This document shows, one piece after another, positions 31,330-42,033 of a DNA stretch of 64,000 bases. The notes beneath the pieces are model-generated. The model ran no database searches and was not told where the DNA came from. It saw nothing but the letters and a program-made list of their open reading frames with translations. The stretch comes from Prorocentrum cordatum (taxonomy: Eukaryota > Sar > Dinophyceae > Prorocentrales > Prorocentraceae). The stretch is taken from NCBI GenBank assembly GCA_963575745.1, contig CAUYUJ010004525.1:380291-444290 (forward strand). Reading direction: 5' to 3'. Both the position numbers and the translations under genes were made by a program. How positions within the stretch are numbered: the stretch's first letter is position 1; the number at the start of each line of letters is the position of its first letter.

Positions 31330-31740
31330 CACCACGTAGTTTGCAACGCATGGATTGCACCACGTAGGTTACACCACATAGATTGGCCCACAAAAGGTCA
31401 CACACCATAGATTGAACCACACAAATTGCACCATGTCGATTGTGCCTCACCTATTCCGCACCACTCAACTTGCACCACAGAGATTGCACCACATATATTG
31501 CACTACCTGTATCGCCCAACGCCGATTGCACCACCTATACTGTACTATATAAGAGACTCCATAGATATTGCGCAACATCGATTGCACCACGCGGGTTGCA
31601 CCACACATACTGCACCACATAGATTGCACGCCACAGACTGCACCGCACATATTGCACCACGTCGGTTGCACCGCATAGATTGTGCACCGCATAGATTGCA
31701 CCACGTAGACTGCTGCACAGGAGACAATGCTTTGGGTCCA
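31330..31740 (+). repeat. ~13-14-bp degenerate repeat ATTGCACCACATAG, array in unit 1
   Basis: Dozens of diverged copies of GATTGCACCACGTAGATTG-like sequence, ending with GGTCCACGCTGGCGAACAA. That ending is shared with 24456 (GGTCCACGCTGGCTAACA) and, diverged, with 34988. Confidence 0.8.
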
Positions 31741-33269
31741 CGCTGGCGAACAATCACCTTGGGTTTCTTCCTCGAACAATGCTTTCATTTAAGGGGGTTT
31801 TATTTCTGCTCTATGGAGCATGGCCTGGCTGTCGGTCTGGCGGCCCCGTGGTCGACGTCGCCGCCTCGTCGCCGCCCGTCGTCTGGACCTGGCTGGCGGT
31901 CTGGCGGCCCTGTGGTCGCCGTCGCCGCCTCGTCACCCTCCCGTCGGCCCATGTAGATTCTCCGCTCTGGAAAAAATAGACTGTCGCCCCGTCCCCCCGG
32001 CATTATCCGTACGCCTTTTCGTATTGCAATTCGCAATTCACAAACGATTCTGCCCACATCGGCGTACCACATAGAATGCGCCACATAGATTGCCCCACGC
32101 AAAAGGCACAACATATATTGCACCGCATCGGCTGCACAATATGCACTGCGTCGCGTATATACTCCTTTCTCGTAAAAGATCGGATCTCTCCCTCACACCC
32201 ACCGGACTTAACGGTACCCCTCGTCCATCCGAAATATGAGTTTGTACCATCCTGGGCAAGCCAGGAAAACACTACTCATCATTGCCCCCTCATCCTCTGC
32301 AAGAGCCGTCGGTTTCGTCAGGGTTTCAAAATCGAATGTCCAAAACACATATAAAGAACACAGAGTTGCGCAACACGGATTTTCAAAAACAACTTGCGCG
32401 CGCGCCCCTGCGAATTCTTTGGAAAAGCCTGAAAGTTTTCAGTATTTTCAGAACATGCCACCAAACGGGTTTCGCGCGCGCATGACGAAATCGTTCGAAC
32501 GCCCTTGTGTGCGTGCCGTCGCGAGAATCCTTTGCAACAAATGGGGCGGCTTGCACGCGCGTGCGCCGTCGCGCGCGCATGCCGGAAATCGTCAACAACC
32601 TTAGGTTTCGTAGCGATTTCTAAGCAAACACATGGTTCCACAACAACATGTTCCAACAAAAACCGCGCGCTCGCCCTATTGCGAATTCAAAAACGAATAG
32701 AAACATTTCAACATTTTGGTTGGAAACTGCCAAATGGGCCCCTGGCGCCGGATGCCAAAATCATTCGCGCGCCTTTGCGCGCGTGCTGGGGGGGCACGGT
32801 CCGTGTCAAATAACACCATGCGGGCCACTCTCGCGCGTCGGCCGCGCGCGTTGTCGAATTCTTTCCAAAACCTTCATCACCGACGCGAAGACGCCGTCAT
32901 CGTCGTCGGCTTGATCAGCATCGGCGCCCGCACTGGCCGCGCCGTCTACGTTGTCAACATCATCGCGCCTACCGTTGTCGACGTTGCCATGATACAGCGC
33001 CCGCCCAACTCACCAACTCGCACTGAAGTGCCCGCTGGGATGTGCCCGCCGGTCAGCGCCACCGCGGCCGCGTCGGTCGCGCCAAACTAGCTGGCCGCTG
33101 CGCGCGCGCTTGGGTTGGCGCGGCCGCGGAGATACACCAGCCAACGCCAACCATGCATCACAATGGCCACCGCATGGCTTTTGCAAACCAAGTTGCGGGT
33201 GGGTGGGTGGGATATTTGCCAGAGCATGGAATGTGTCAACTCGTTTGTGAAATTCAATTGTTCCCTGTG

Positions 33270-33700
33270 GATTGTACCACGTAGATTGCGCAGCATGGGT
33301 TGCACCACATATATTGCACATCGTATGTTGCACTCAATAAATTGCACATCGTACTTTGCCCCCACATAGATTGCACACCATGTTTTGCGCAACGTAGATT
33401 GCACCACATATGTTGCAACATGTATACATCGATATATACACGTTGCACACCATAAGTTGTACACCGTATGTTGGCAGCATAAATAGCACAATTCTTACAT
33501 ATGTATATCGGACACCACATGGACGGCATAACGTAGACGGCACAACATACATTACCCCAGCACTATAGCTTGCACCACATATATTGCGCACCACATTCTG
33601 CGTACCACGTAGAGTGCACCACATATATTGCCCCACGCAAAATGCACAACATACGTTGCACCACATCTGCTGCACAACGTACATTGCATCACATTTATAT
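33270..33700 (+). repeat. ~13-14-bp degenerate repeat ATTGCACCACATAG, array in unit 2
   Basis: Same family as 31330-31740, with AT-rich variants such as ACATATATTGCACC. Confidence 0.8.
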
Positions 33701-35029
33701 ACACATATATACACACCTTTTTGTGTTCAAAAGGTAGGGTCTCTCCCCCAGACTTAACGGTACCTCTTTTCGTATTGAACTTCGTCTATCCTAAATCTGA
33801 ACTCGTACCATCCCAGACAGGCCGCGAAAACACTACTCATCATCGCCCCCCTCGTCCTCTGCAAGACATATTCTGCGCGCGCACGCGTCTATCACAACTC
33901 ACCAATCTTCAAGACTCCCTTGCACACGCATTGGGCGAAATGCGCACGTGCGCGTCGTCGCGTGCGCATGCCGGGTTCCTTTAAAAATCCAAAGTTTCGT
34001 ATCTAAAACCAGAGAATCATGAAACCATGTAAAACACATGGCTTCGCGCAACAAGGGTTTTCAACCAATGTCTGCGCCCACGCTCGGGCGAATTCTTAAG
34101 CGCACGAGAAACAATGTTTTGTTGTTGAGCAACAACAAAAAAAACACAACAATGCTACCAAACAGGCCTCCCGCGCGCGTGTGTCGAAATCGTTCGAACG
34201 CCCTTTGCGGGCGTGCTGTCGCAAGAATCCTTTGCAACAGCTGGGACGGAATGTGCGCGCGCGTCGCCGCGCGCGCATGCCGAAATCCTTCCAACACTTA
34301 AGGTGCTTACGGATTTCAAAAGCGAGTGTCCCGAACAACACATGGTTTTGCAACTTCATGTTTCACAATTCCTGCGCTTGCGGTCTTGTGGGTTCTTGGG
34401 AAAACCATTGGTCCCCAACACTGTCGCAACATTCTGCCAAGCGGGCCCCTCGCGCCGCATGGGGGGGGGGGCGCGATCCGTGTCAAATGATTCAAAGCGG
34501 GCCACTTGCGCGCGTCGGCCGCGTGCGCATGTCGAGTTCTTTCAAAAAACTGCATTGCCGACGCGAATACATCGTCATCGTTATCGGTGGGCGTGATCAA
34601 CATCGGCGCCCTCGTTGGCACTGCCGTCGTCATCGCCGCAATCGTTACAACAATCGCTACTCTCGTAATCGCGTGTGCCGCTTTCGGCGTCGCCATGGTG
34701 TCGCGCCCGCCCAAGTCACCGACTCGCACTGAAGTGCCCGCTGGGAAGCGCCCGGCGGTCAGCGCCACCGCGACCGCGTCGGTCGCGCCAGGCTAGCCGC
34801 CGTGCGCGCGAGCGTGCTTCGGGCGCGGCCGCAGAGATGCGCCAGCCAGGGCCAAGCACGCATCGCAATCGCCGCCGCGTTGGTTTCGCATGCCAAGCTG
34901 AGGGTGAGATGTTTGCCAGAACGTGGGGTTTGTTAACTCGTTGAAAAAACACTGCTCCACGTTGCTGCTAGAAACAAGCTGTTGAGGCTCCCCGCTGGCT
35001 AACATCAAAGATTTGGGCGTTTCCACTTT

Positions 35030-35290
35030 CGAAATTTCCTGCAGTTCCAGACGGCCCCCGAGGCATCCAAACGGCTTATAGGTCGCACAGTTAAATTCCA
35101 AGACGGGTTCAAAACAGCCCAAGGGGGCCCCGTAGTCGGCCCAGGATGGCCGCAAAGTAGCTCCAAACTGGCCGAAGAGAGCCTCTGCACAGGCCCAGCC
35201 AAGACGGCCGCAGAAGATCTCCCAGACGGCAAAGAGGGCCCCAAGACGGTTCAAAAGAGCTCCAAGACGGCCCAGGACTCCTTAAAATTG
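35030..35290. repeat. GGCCC-AAGACGG 11-12-bp degenerate repeat
   Basis: Short block of the dispersed degenerate family. Confidence 0.65.
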
Positions 35291-35446
35291 CCAAATGGAG
35301 CCGCAAGGCTGCCCCACATGAAACCCGTCAAAGACGTAAGAAAGGGAGGAAAACCACCAAGGCGAAAAGAGACCCCCCGACACGACGCGGACTCGTGCGT
35401 CACTTGGTTCAGCTCTCCGAAACCACGGGACAGGATATGTCACACG

Positions 35447-35999
35447 TTACGGGCCCCTGTTCCCCCTCGAACAGGCGCCGACCAATGTGCTGGCCTGGCC
35501 TGGTGCGGGACTTGCCGCAGGCAGGTGGATATCGTGGTCCAGCAGTCGCTGCATGACGCCCAGGAATGGGCCGATCTGCCTGCATTGCAAAGACTTGACG
35601 AGTACTTGTGCGATGACCACACCTGCCTCGAGGGCCTCAGCAAACTGCTGAGTGGTAGCGCCCTCAAGGAGATCCACGCCGAACTCCTCTATACGAGCGT
35701 CCTCTTGAGACATCCAGTGGTGCAGCCGCCCCAACTGCGCCTCGACCTCGTGGGCAAACCTCTCCACGTCTGCGCCTGTTATCACAGACATGTCAGACAA
35801 TTCAAGAAGCGTCGCCGTGCTCATGCTACCCAAAACGTTTTGCAGCGGCGCGATCAGCGCATCGACCGGGATCGTGGCTGCCTGCAGGGTGTCGGAGCAG
35901 CTGGACAGCAGAGTGACGGCCAAGGGCTGCACGCCCCCGGCCGGCAGAGAGACGACGCCGTCGACGCTGAGGTAGGTGTTGTAGGTGTCAAGCCAGAGC
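35447..35999 (-). CDS. membrane protein exon: soluble helical domain with Cys
   Basis: Follows an acceptor CCACAG at 36001-36000 and reads LWLDTYNTYLSVDGVVSLPA, then Leu/Ala-rich amphipathic helices (TLLSSCSDTLQAATIPVDAL, ERFAHEVEAQLGRLHHWMSQ, EALEAGVVIAQVLVKSLQCR). It either stops at 35447-35449 or is spliced at CACCAG|GCCAGG (35500/35499). Joined to the two-helix exon at 36399-36664 it suggests transmembrane helices followed by a helical ectodomain, as in tweety- or prominin-like proteins, but I recognise no signature of either. Coding bias is convincing; function unknown. Confidence 0.6.
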
Positions 36000-36398
36000 C
36001 TGTGGAGAGTCAGTCAGTCAGTCGTGCCATACGCCGTAGCGCGTGGGCGAAGGGAGATACTGCCCGCCAGATCTCTCCGCTTTGCGGGAGCGGCTGCACA
36101 TTCGCGATGTCTTAATTTACATCGTGCGCGGCCTGGGGGAGGGCGAGTTGCCCTTAACCTGGCCATGCGTTCAACAGCACAAGTTTTGTTATTCACGCAG
36201 CGTCAACAAGGTGTAGCAAACAGCGTAGCACTAGCATCACCAAAACAATGTCAACAGCGCAGTTTCAACAGGCAGGAGTCGTGTCAACAATGCGGCGTGA
36301 ACAGCGCAGGGTCAGCAGCGCAGTGCCAACAACGCGAACCTGCTTCGAGGCTAAGACCTGGTGAGGATGTCTATTTCAAATTCAATGGTGCCCGTGGC
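36000..36398 (-). other. intron (GC-AG)
   Basis: Donor CCACAG|GCCACGG and acceptor CCACAG|GCTCTGG share the same CACAGGC-like boundary. Splicing yields FFHR-LWLDTY in frame. The intron contains short degenerate CAACAGCGCAG repeats (36235-36345). Confidence 0.5.
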
Positions 36399-36664
36399 CT
36401 GTGGAAGAAGGCGCTCATCCCCAGAGTCCACAGGACGAGTGCCAACGCCACGATGCTCAGCCACGAGGACTTGTGCAGGAAGGCCGGGGACCGGCGCATG
36501 AGGCCAGCGACGCCGTAGGACAGGGAGACCACCACGAAAAGCAGGCTCGTGAAGACGAGGGTGAGCCTCACCAGGACGATGGTCGCCAACAAGTCCACCC
36601 CGAGCTGGATGTACCCGCGCACCTCGAGGCCTCCCACATGAAAACGTGCTGGCGTCGTCCACAC
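36399..36664 (-). CDS. membrane protein exon: two transmembrane helices
   Basis: Reads RGYIQLGVDLLATIVLVRLT, LTLVFTSLLFVVVSLSYGVA, a basic loop MRRSPAFLHKSS, and WLSIVALALVLWTLGMSAFF before the GC donor. An in-frame TGA lies just upstream of 36664, so the exon begins between there and about 36630. Upstream (toward higher coordinates) lies element S copy 2, so further 5' exons, if they exist, are more than 1.5 kb away. Confidence 0.6.
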
Positions 36665-36728
36665 TCCTCAATAAAAAACCTCTACGTCAGTTTTTGTTTT
36701 TGTTTTTGTTTTTGTTTTCTTCTCCCCA

Positions 36729-38189
36729 AACCATCCTGTGGTGTTGGGTCCTCGTTTTGAAGAGACGATCCCCGCGTTCTCCTCCTCCCTCTCGTCCCTC
36801 CTCCCTGCGTTTCACCCACCCAAGACAGCGTTTCGTGGCCACATAGGGAGCTTCACCGAAGGGGGCCGCGCGCATGCGTCAGCCACCACACAGCACAGCG
36901 TTTCGTGGCCCCACAGGGGAATCCATCGAAGGCCCCAGTGCCACCGCCCGCATGCGTCAGCCACCACCCAGGACTGCGTTTCGTGGCCACATAGGGAACT
37001 CCACCGAAGGCCCCAGTGCCACCGCCCGCATGCGTCAGCCACCACCCAGCACAGCGTTTCGTGGCCCCATAGGGAGCTCCACCTAGGGTCCCAGTGCCAC
37101 CACCCGCATGCGTCAGCCACCACCCAACACAGCGCTTCGTGGCCCCATAGGGAGCTCCACAGAAGGCCCTAGTGACACCGCCCGCATGCGTGAGTCACCA
37201 CCCAGCTCGAAGGTCCCAGTGACACCGCCCGCATGCGTCAGCCACCACCCAGTCTGGCGTTTCGTGGCCCCATAGGGAGCTCAACCGAACCCCCCCGCTG
37301 GCACCGCCCGCATGCGTCAGCCACCGCCCAGTGCAGCTTAGGTGGCCCCATAGGGAGCCCCACCGAAGGTCCCAGTGGCACCGCCCGCATGCGTCAGCCA
37401 CCACCCAGCACAGCGTTTCGTGGCCGCATAAGGGGGCTCCACAAACGGCCCCACTGCCACCGCCCGCATGCGTCAGCCACCACCCAGTGTAGCGCTTCGT
37501 GGTCGCATAGGGAGCTCCACCGAAGGTCCAAGTGTCACCGCCCGCACGCGTCAGCCACCACACAGTACAGCGTTTCTTGGCCCCATAGGGAGCTCCACCG
37601 AAGGCCCCAGTGGCACCGCCCGCATGTGTCGGCCATCACCCAGTACAGAGTTTCGTGGCCCCGTAGGGAGCTCCAGTGGCCCGCCCACATGCGACCCCCC
37701 ACCCAATACTATATTTCGTGGGTCCATGGGGAGATCCACCGAAGGCCCCAGTGGCACCGCCCGCATGCGCCCCCCCCTCCCAGTACAGCGTTCCGTGGCC
37801 CCATCGGGAGCTCCACCGAAGCCCCCACTGGCACTGCCCGCATGCGTCGGCCACCACACAGTACAGCGTTTCGTGGCCCCAGAGGGAGCTCCACAGAAAG
37901 ACCCCCGTGGCACCGTCAGCATGCGTTTCCCCCAACCAGTACAGCATTTCGTGGCCTCACCGGGAGCTCCAGCGAGGGGCACCGCCCGCATGCGTCCGCC
38001 ACACCCAGTACAGCGTTTCGTGGCCCATAGGGAGCCCCACCGAAAGCCCCAGTGGCACCGCCCGCATGCGTCCCCCCCGCCCATTGCGGCACGTCCCTCA
38101 CGCGTTTCGTGGCCCCATCGGGAGCTCAACCGAAAGCGGCACCCACAACGCGTCGCTCACAACTGCATATGACTGGGTCCTTCGCCAGG
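36729..38189 (+). mobile_element. structured satellite-bearing element S, copy 2
   Basis: Begins AACCATCCTGTGGTGTTGGG / TCCTCGTTTTGAAGAGAC, then a short CTC tract (36775-36815), then about 18 units with marker GTTTCGTGGCCCCATAGGGA, GCTCCACCGAAGGCCCCAGT and CCGCCCGCATGCGTC. It ends CACAACTGCATATG and GGGTCCTTCGCCAGG (38189). Same orientation as copy 3 and inverted relative to copy 1. Confidence 0.8.
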
Positions 38190-38242
38190 ATTTGTTTTTG
38201 GTTTTCTTGACTTTCGGCCCCTGGGGCAGGAGAGCTCAGAAT

Positions 38243-38455
38243 CGAATCGATAAGTCGGATCGGCGATCGAAATAATTCGGATCGGCGGAAATCGGCAGCC
38301 GAGTCGGGAAAAGTCGAATCGGCGGAAATCGGCAGGCTGGTAGGCCTCCAATGAGAAATCGGAGCCCAAATCGGAATCCGAAGTCGAATCGAATCGGAAT
38401 CGGGAGCCACCGAAATCGAATCGAATCGGATCGGAGGAATCGAAATGAGCCCTGC
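38243..38455 (+). repeat. SINE-sized dispersed repeat R2, copy a
   Basis: About 210 bases matching 58798-59008 in the same orientation: GTCGGATCGGCGGAAATCGG, CAGCCGAGTCG, GGCAGGCTGGTAGGCCTCC, GAATCGAATCGGAATCGG, ATGAGCCCTG. A looser relative lies at 53300-53480. No coding capacity and no clear A/B boxes. Confidence 0.75.
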
Positions 38456-38539
38456 CTGGGGTCCATCGCATCGAGAGAGGCTGAATCCAGACGCAGACCG
38501 AACACTCCGTATGGACCCACTCCGTGTCATGGACTTCGC

Positions 38540-39070
38540 CTCTGCCGGTCCCAAGAGGGCCCCGGGGCCGTCAGACAGCGGCCCGGACTGAAATGAAGGG
38601 GCCCTGGGACGCACGAGTGAATGGGCACAGCTGGCAGGATCTCCCCGACGTTCCCATATTTCCGTTTTTTTTTTCTTCCCCCCCACTTCCAATATTTTCC
38701 CATGTTTTCTGGGGGGTCGACGATTCATTGGGTATGTGTGTGTGTGTGTCATGTCCGGGAACGGGGCCGGAGGACCTCGCCGCAGCGCCGATGCACTGGC
38801 AGTTGAAGGGGCCCTGGGACACACGAATAAATATACGTACACAGATTCCCCATCTTGTCCAATATTTTTCCTGGGTTTTGTTCCCCCCCCACCGCTTCCC
38901 ATAGTTTCTAATCTTTTCTTGGGGATCGACGATTAATTGTGTCTGTGTGTTTTTTCCCCTCCTGAGTAGTGCGGATCGACGTGGGGCCCGATTGTATCAA
39001 CGCCGGCGTCGCCGATGCATCGCCGACGCATCGGGAACGCAGTGGCAGTGCGGCCCAATCCTCAAACAAC
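38540..39070 (+). repeat. tandem repeat of about 210 bp (2.3 units)
   Basis: AAGGGGCCCTGGGAC-CACGA recurs at 38597 and 38807. Each is followed by a TTCCCATATTTCC-like T/C tract, then GGGG-TCGACGATT-ATTG, a TGTGTGTG stretch, and a GGGGCC block with GCCGATGCA. Confidence 0.75.
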
Positions 39071-39089
39071 CCATCTACTCGGACCGCAT

Positions 39090-40109
39090 TCAGGAGGCCT
39101 GCAGCACCTGGGACTCGTACTCCAGGATGGCGTCAAGGACGCTCGAGTCTGGGGTAGAACCGTATCCAGCCCCCTCCAAGGCCGAGGAGACCTCGAGAAG
39201 CTTCTCTGTTCCCGTCACAATGATGAGCAGGTCGTCTAGAATGGTCTGGGCGAAGTGGCCGAACGTGTGGAGGAGGTCGTTTACACCCCAACTGTACGAC
39301 GAGATCATGATCCAGTCGACAAACACGAAGGTGAATGGGAGGATCAAAAACCCAGAGCCCGCCACACGCAGGAAGAACTGAACTTCGGAGCGAAATCCCC
39401 TCTGGTAATGACTCAGCGTAGGCGGCAACCAGAACATCTTGATGATGGTTGTCGGAATGAGGATCACGATTATACCGAATGCGCTGCAAATGGGTAGCGC
39501 TGCTGTTGAGAAAATATGATCTTTCAATGCCGTCATAGGTCCATCGCAATAGTCCGGCCTTCCCTGACAGTCGAAGAAAGCTTCGACGAACGATATATTT
39601 TCGATGTAGTCCACTGCCAAGAATGCCAAAGCCGCCATCACGACGGCTGCAACCACCAACATGACGACCTGCCGTAAAATCCGACGGGCGTCCTCAACCC
39701 AGCCGGCCACAACTGTAATCTGCATGCGGGCATCTTCGGAGTATCTATCGGCGACGAAATAGATGCGCTCGCCCTTGTTGTATTTGTCTATCTTGACTTT
39801 GCAATCACGCTCGCCGCCTTCTATGATTTGGACCCCGTCCTCCTTTACGCTTGCTTCAGGGTTGAACTCCCGGTTAGTTTCAAGCAATCTCAAAGGCTTC
39901 GCTTCGCTGCGCCATGAAAAATGAATCACCTCACCAGATAGCACCCGGAGCCGAGGTGGGTCGAACGTTCGCCTGCCGTTGCCGCCTATGTGCAGGCGCA
40001 CAAAGTGGCTGGCGTAGGTGTCGCCATAATCCTCGACGTCTGGGGGCCAATCCGAGTCTGCTTCATCGACGTCGCTGCCCTCCTCGACCATCTTGCCGCG
40101 GGTTGCCAT
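39090..40109 (-). CDS. intact multi-pass membrane protein with cupredoxin-like N-terminal region
   Basis: The ATG at 40107-40109 (MATRGKMVEEGSDVDEADSD) is preferred over the in-frame GTG two codons earlier. The 339-residue product has an acidic N-terminus. Residues ~35-136 have a pattern recalling a cupredoxin fold (DPPRLRVLSGEVIHFSW, then a terminal strand MQITVVAG) but without an evident set of copper ligands. It has helices at about 146-168 (VVMLVVAAVVMAALAFLAVD), 199-227 (IFSTAALPICSAFGIIVILI) and 244-271 (LRVAGSGFLILPFTFVFVDW). Cys pair FDCQGRPDYC lies between helices 1 and 2. No intron is needed. Element M1 copy b ends 68 bases upstream of the start. Function unknown; a cell-surface or sensory membrane protein is only an inference. 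Confidence 0.75.
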   Translation of the reverse strand: MATRGKMVEEGSDVDEADSDWPPDVEDYGDTYASHFVRLHIGGNGRRTFDPPRLRVLSGEVIHFSWRSEAKPLRLLETNREFNPEASVKEDGVQIIEGGERDCKVKIDKYNKGERIYFVADRYSEDARMQITVVAGWVEDARRILRQVVMLVVAAVVMAALAFLAVDYIENISFVEAFFDCQGRPDYCDGPMTALKDHIFSTAALPICSAFGIIVILIPTTIIKMFWLPPTLSHYQRGFRSEVQFFLRVAGSGFLILPFTFVFVDWIMISSYSWGVNDLLHTFGHFAQTILDDLLIIVTGTEKLLEVSSALEGAGYGSTPDSSVLDAILEYESQVLQAS

Positions 40110-40176
40110 CTTCACCGCTAAGACGCCCTTGCTACAATGAAGGAAGCGGGTCCTCAGGGAAAGGGCGTCCTGGACT

Positions 40177-40354
40177 TATGTCGGGCGTGCCTTCTTACAG
40201 GGGGATTTTCGACGAAGAAAAAAACCAAAATGGCCCAACAAGGTTAAACAATACTCAAAAAATGATCCTCATACTATTTTGGGACTATTCTTGTTGACTA
40301 TGTTTGGTTTTTTTTTCGTCGAGAATCCCCCTGTAGGGGGACAGGCCCGACGTA
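40177..40354. mobile_element. M1 MITE-like element, copy b
   Basis: Left end TATGTCGGGCGTGCCTTCTT then ACAGGGGGATTTTCGACGAA; right end, reverse complemented, TACGTCGGGCCTGTCCCCCT then ACAGGGGGATTCTCGACG. AT-rich interior. Flanks share CTGGAC (40170-40175 and 40358-40363). It lies between the start of the 39-40 kb gene and the CTC tract that precedes LINE copy 2. Confidence 0.8.
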
Positions 40355-40418
40355 ATGCTGGACCCAGGGCGCTCCTGCGGGGCCAGCCTTTCGTCCTGCG
40401 CCTCTCGTTCGGCCACCC

Positions 40419-40755
40419 TTGCCCTCCTCCTCCTCCTCCTCCTCCTCCTCCTCCTCCTCCTCTTGCTCCTCCTCCTCCACCTCACCTCCACCCCACCTCC
40501 TCCACCTCCTCCCCTCTCCTCCTCCTCCTCCTCCTCCTCCTCCTCCTCCTCTCCTCCTCCTCCTCCTCCTCCTCCACCTCCACCTCCACCTCCACCTCCT
40601 CCTCTTCCCCCTCCTCCTCCTCTCCCCTCCTCCTCCTCCTCCTCCTCCTCCTCCTCCTCCTCCTCCTCCTCCTCCTCCTCCTCCTCCTCCTCCTCCTCCC
40701 TCCTCCTCCTCCTCCTCCTCCTCCTCTTCCTCCTCCTCCTCCTCCTCCTCCCTCT
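40419..40755 (+). repeat. CTC microsatellite at the 5' border of LINE copy 2
   Basis: CTC with CAC variants over about 340 bases. It is in frame with the LINE endonuclease, producing an artefactual poly-Leu/Pro N-terminus. Confidence 0.9.
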
Positions 40756-40794
40756 GCGGGGGCTGCTGCGGCTCCTGCTGGCGCTCCTGCTGCT

Positions 40795-41761
40795 GGGACG
40801 AGTGCAGGCGCAGGCAAGAGTGGAGCAGCTGCCAGCCAGGATAGACCGTCGCACCTTTGACGATCTACGTCCTGACGCGAGGCCAGCGTCAGGCACGGCT
40901 GGCGATCGCCAGCTCTTCTTTGCGAATGTGGAGAAGTGGGGCCCACAGGCCCACAAGTACGTGAACGAGTATCAGGAGCGACACCCACGGGTAAGTGTGA
41001 TGGGCATCTGCGAGACCCACCTCTTGCCCGACAAGCAGAAGAAGGTCACGGTCGACCTCGATCGGGACGGCTGGAAGACCACGGCCACGGCAGCGCGGCC
41101 GTCTGGGCTGAGTGAGACGGGGTGCTGTGGTGGAGAGATGATAATAGCGAGGCGGCATCTGGAGACGACCTCGTTTGATCATGTGCGAGTGGCAGCACAG
41201 CAGCGAGGCAGAGACGATCCCTTCCGCGGGTTCGTGGCGACCACCATCCACGCGAAGGCGGGCAATGTGGTCTACGTGACGGCGTACATGGCGCCCCAGT
41301 GGGGGAAGGGGTCCCCGAACCCCCAGAAGCTGGCGAGCCTGGCGGCCTTCCTGAAGGCCGTGGACGACCTGTGGATCGTGGCGGCGGACTGGAACCTGGA
41401 CCCAGAGCAGCTGCTGAAGAGCGAGTTCCCGCAGAAGGTCGGCGGGGTGGTGAAGACGCCGCAGGGGGCGAAGGTCACGTGCACCAAAGGGGAGCAGGGG
41501 TCTCTGCTGGACTACTGCTTGGTGCGCAAGGACTTTGCGGACCAGGTGATGGTAGAGGCGGAGCTGGAGGTGCCTTGGAAGGTGCACTGCGCGCTGCTCA
41601 TCACACTCAAGGGCTCCTACCAGGAATGGTGGGTGAGGGCGCTCGTGGTGCCCAGGGCGCTGCCGCGGACGCAGAGGCCGAGGAAGAGCGCGGATCCCAA
41701 CAGCAAGACGAGCAAGATGAAGCAGAAGAAGCTGCAGGAGAGGAAGTCGAGACTCCCCCCC
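40795..41761 (+). pseudogene. LINE 2 AP-type endonuclease
   Basis: Coding starts near RVQAQARVEQLPARIDRR and continues LFFANVEKWGPQAHKY. Motifs: CETHLLPD (Glu), DDLWIVAADWNLDPEQLL (Asp/Asn), GSLLDYCLVRKDF (Asp) and WKVHCALLITL (His region). After it comes a basic linker KTSKMKQKKLQERKSRLP. The frame is lost at the seven-C run 41755-41761; continuing in the next frame gives PPEEQEAFMKLYEE. The start is set by homology because the upstream CTC repeat is open. Confidence 0.85.
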
Positions 41762-41959
41762 GGAGGAGCAGGAGGCCTTCATGAAGCTGTACGAGGAGGA
41801 TGAGGTCTGCCACGAGCCCAAGGCGCCCTTCCAGGTGCCGCTGGAGTGCTGGAGGCAGGCGGAGGAGCAGCTGGTGCAGACAGGATTTCCAGGTCACCAG
41901 CAAGCCCGACCAGCCCATCCATTCCACCCGCTAAGCGACGGCCAGAACAGACGAGACGG

Positions 41960-41995
41960 CAACGTGCTCCGGCAGAGCGTTGCCGGAGCACGTTG
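41960..41995. repeat. 36-bp palindrome P2, copy 1, inside the RT ORF
   Basis: CAACGTGCTCCGG, short CAGAGCGTTG loop region, CCGGAGCACGTTG. Perfect 13-base arms. In-frame with the RT ORF. Confidence 0.9.
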
Positions 41996-41997
41996 GG

Positions 41998-42033
41998 CAA
42001 CGTGCTCCGGCAGGGCGTTTCCGGAGCACGTTG
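41998..42033. repeat. 36-bp palindrome P2, copy 2, inside the RT ORF
   Basis: Same arms as copy 1, two bases downstream (GG spacer), with CAGGGCGTTT in the loop. The two copies plus spacer add a multiple of three bases. Confidence 0.9.

Larger units (their letters stand above)
30640..34990 (+). repeat. diverged long tandem units (about 1.6-1.9 kb, 2.5-3 copies)
   Basis: Ordered landmarks recur: GCGGGCCACT-GCG-GCGTCGGCCG at 30898, 32820 and 34497; ACCGCGGCCGCGTCGG at 31119 and 33060 (diverged at 34768); GAGATGCGCCAGCCAG-type motif at 31193, 33130 and 34834; GGACTTAACGGTACC at 32205 and 33752; AAAACACTACTCATCAT at 32265 and 33826. Each unit includes an ATTGCACCACATAG array. No protein gene recognised. 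Confidence 0.75.
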
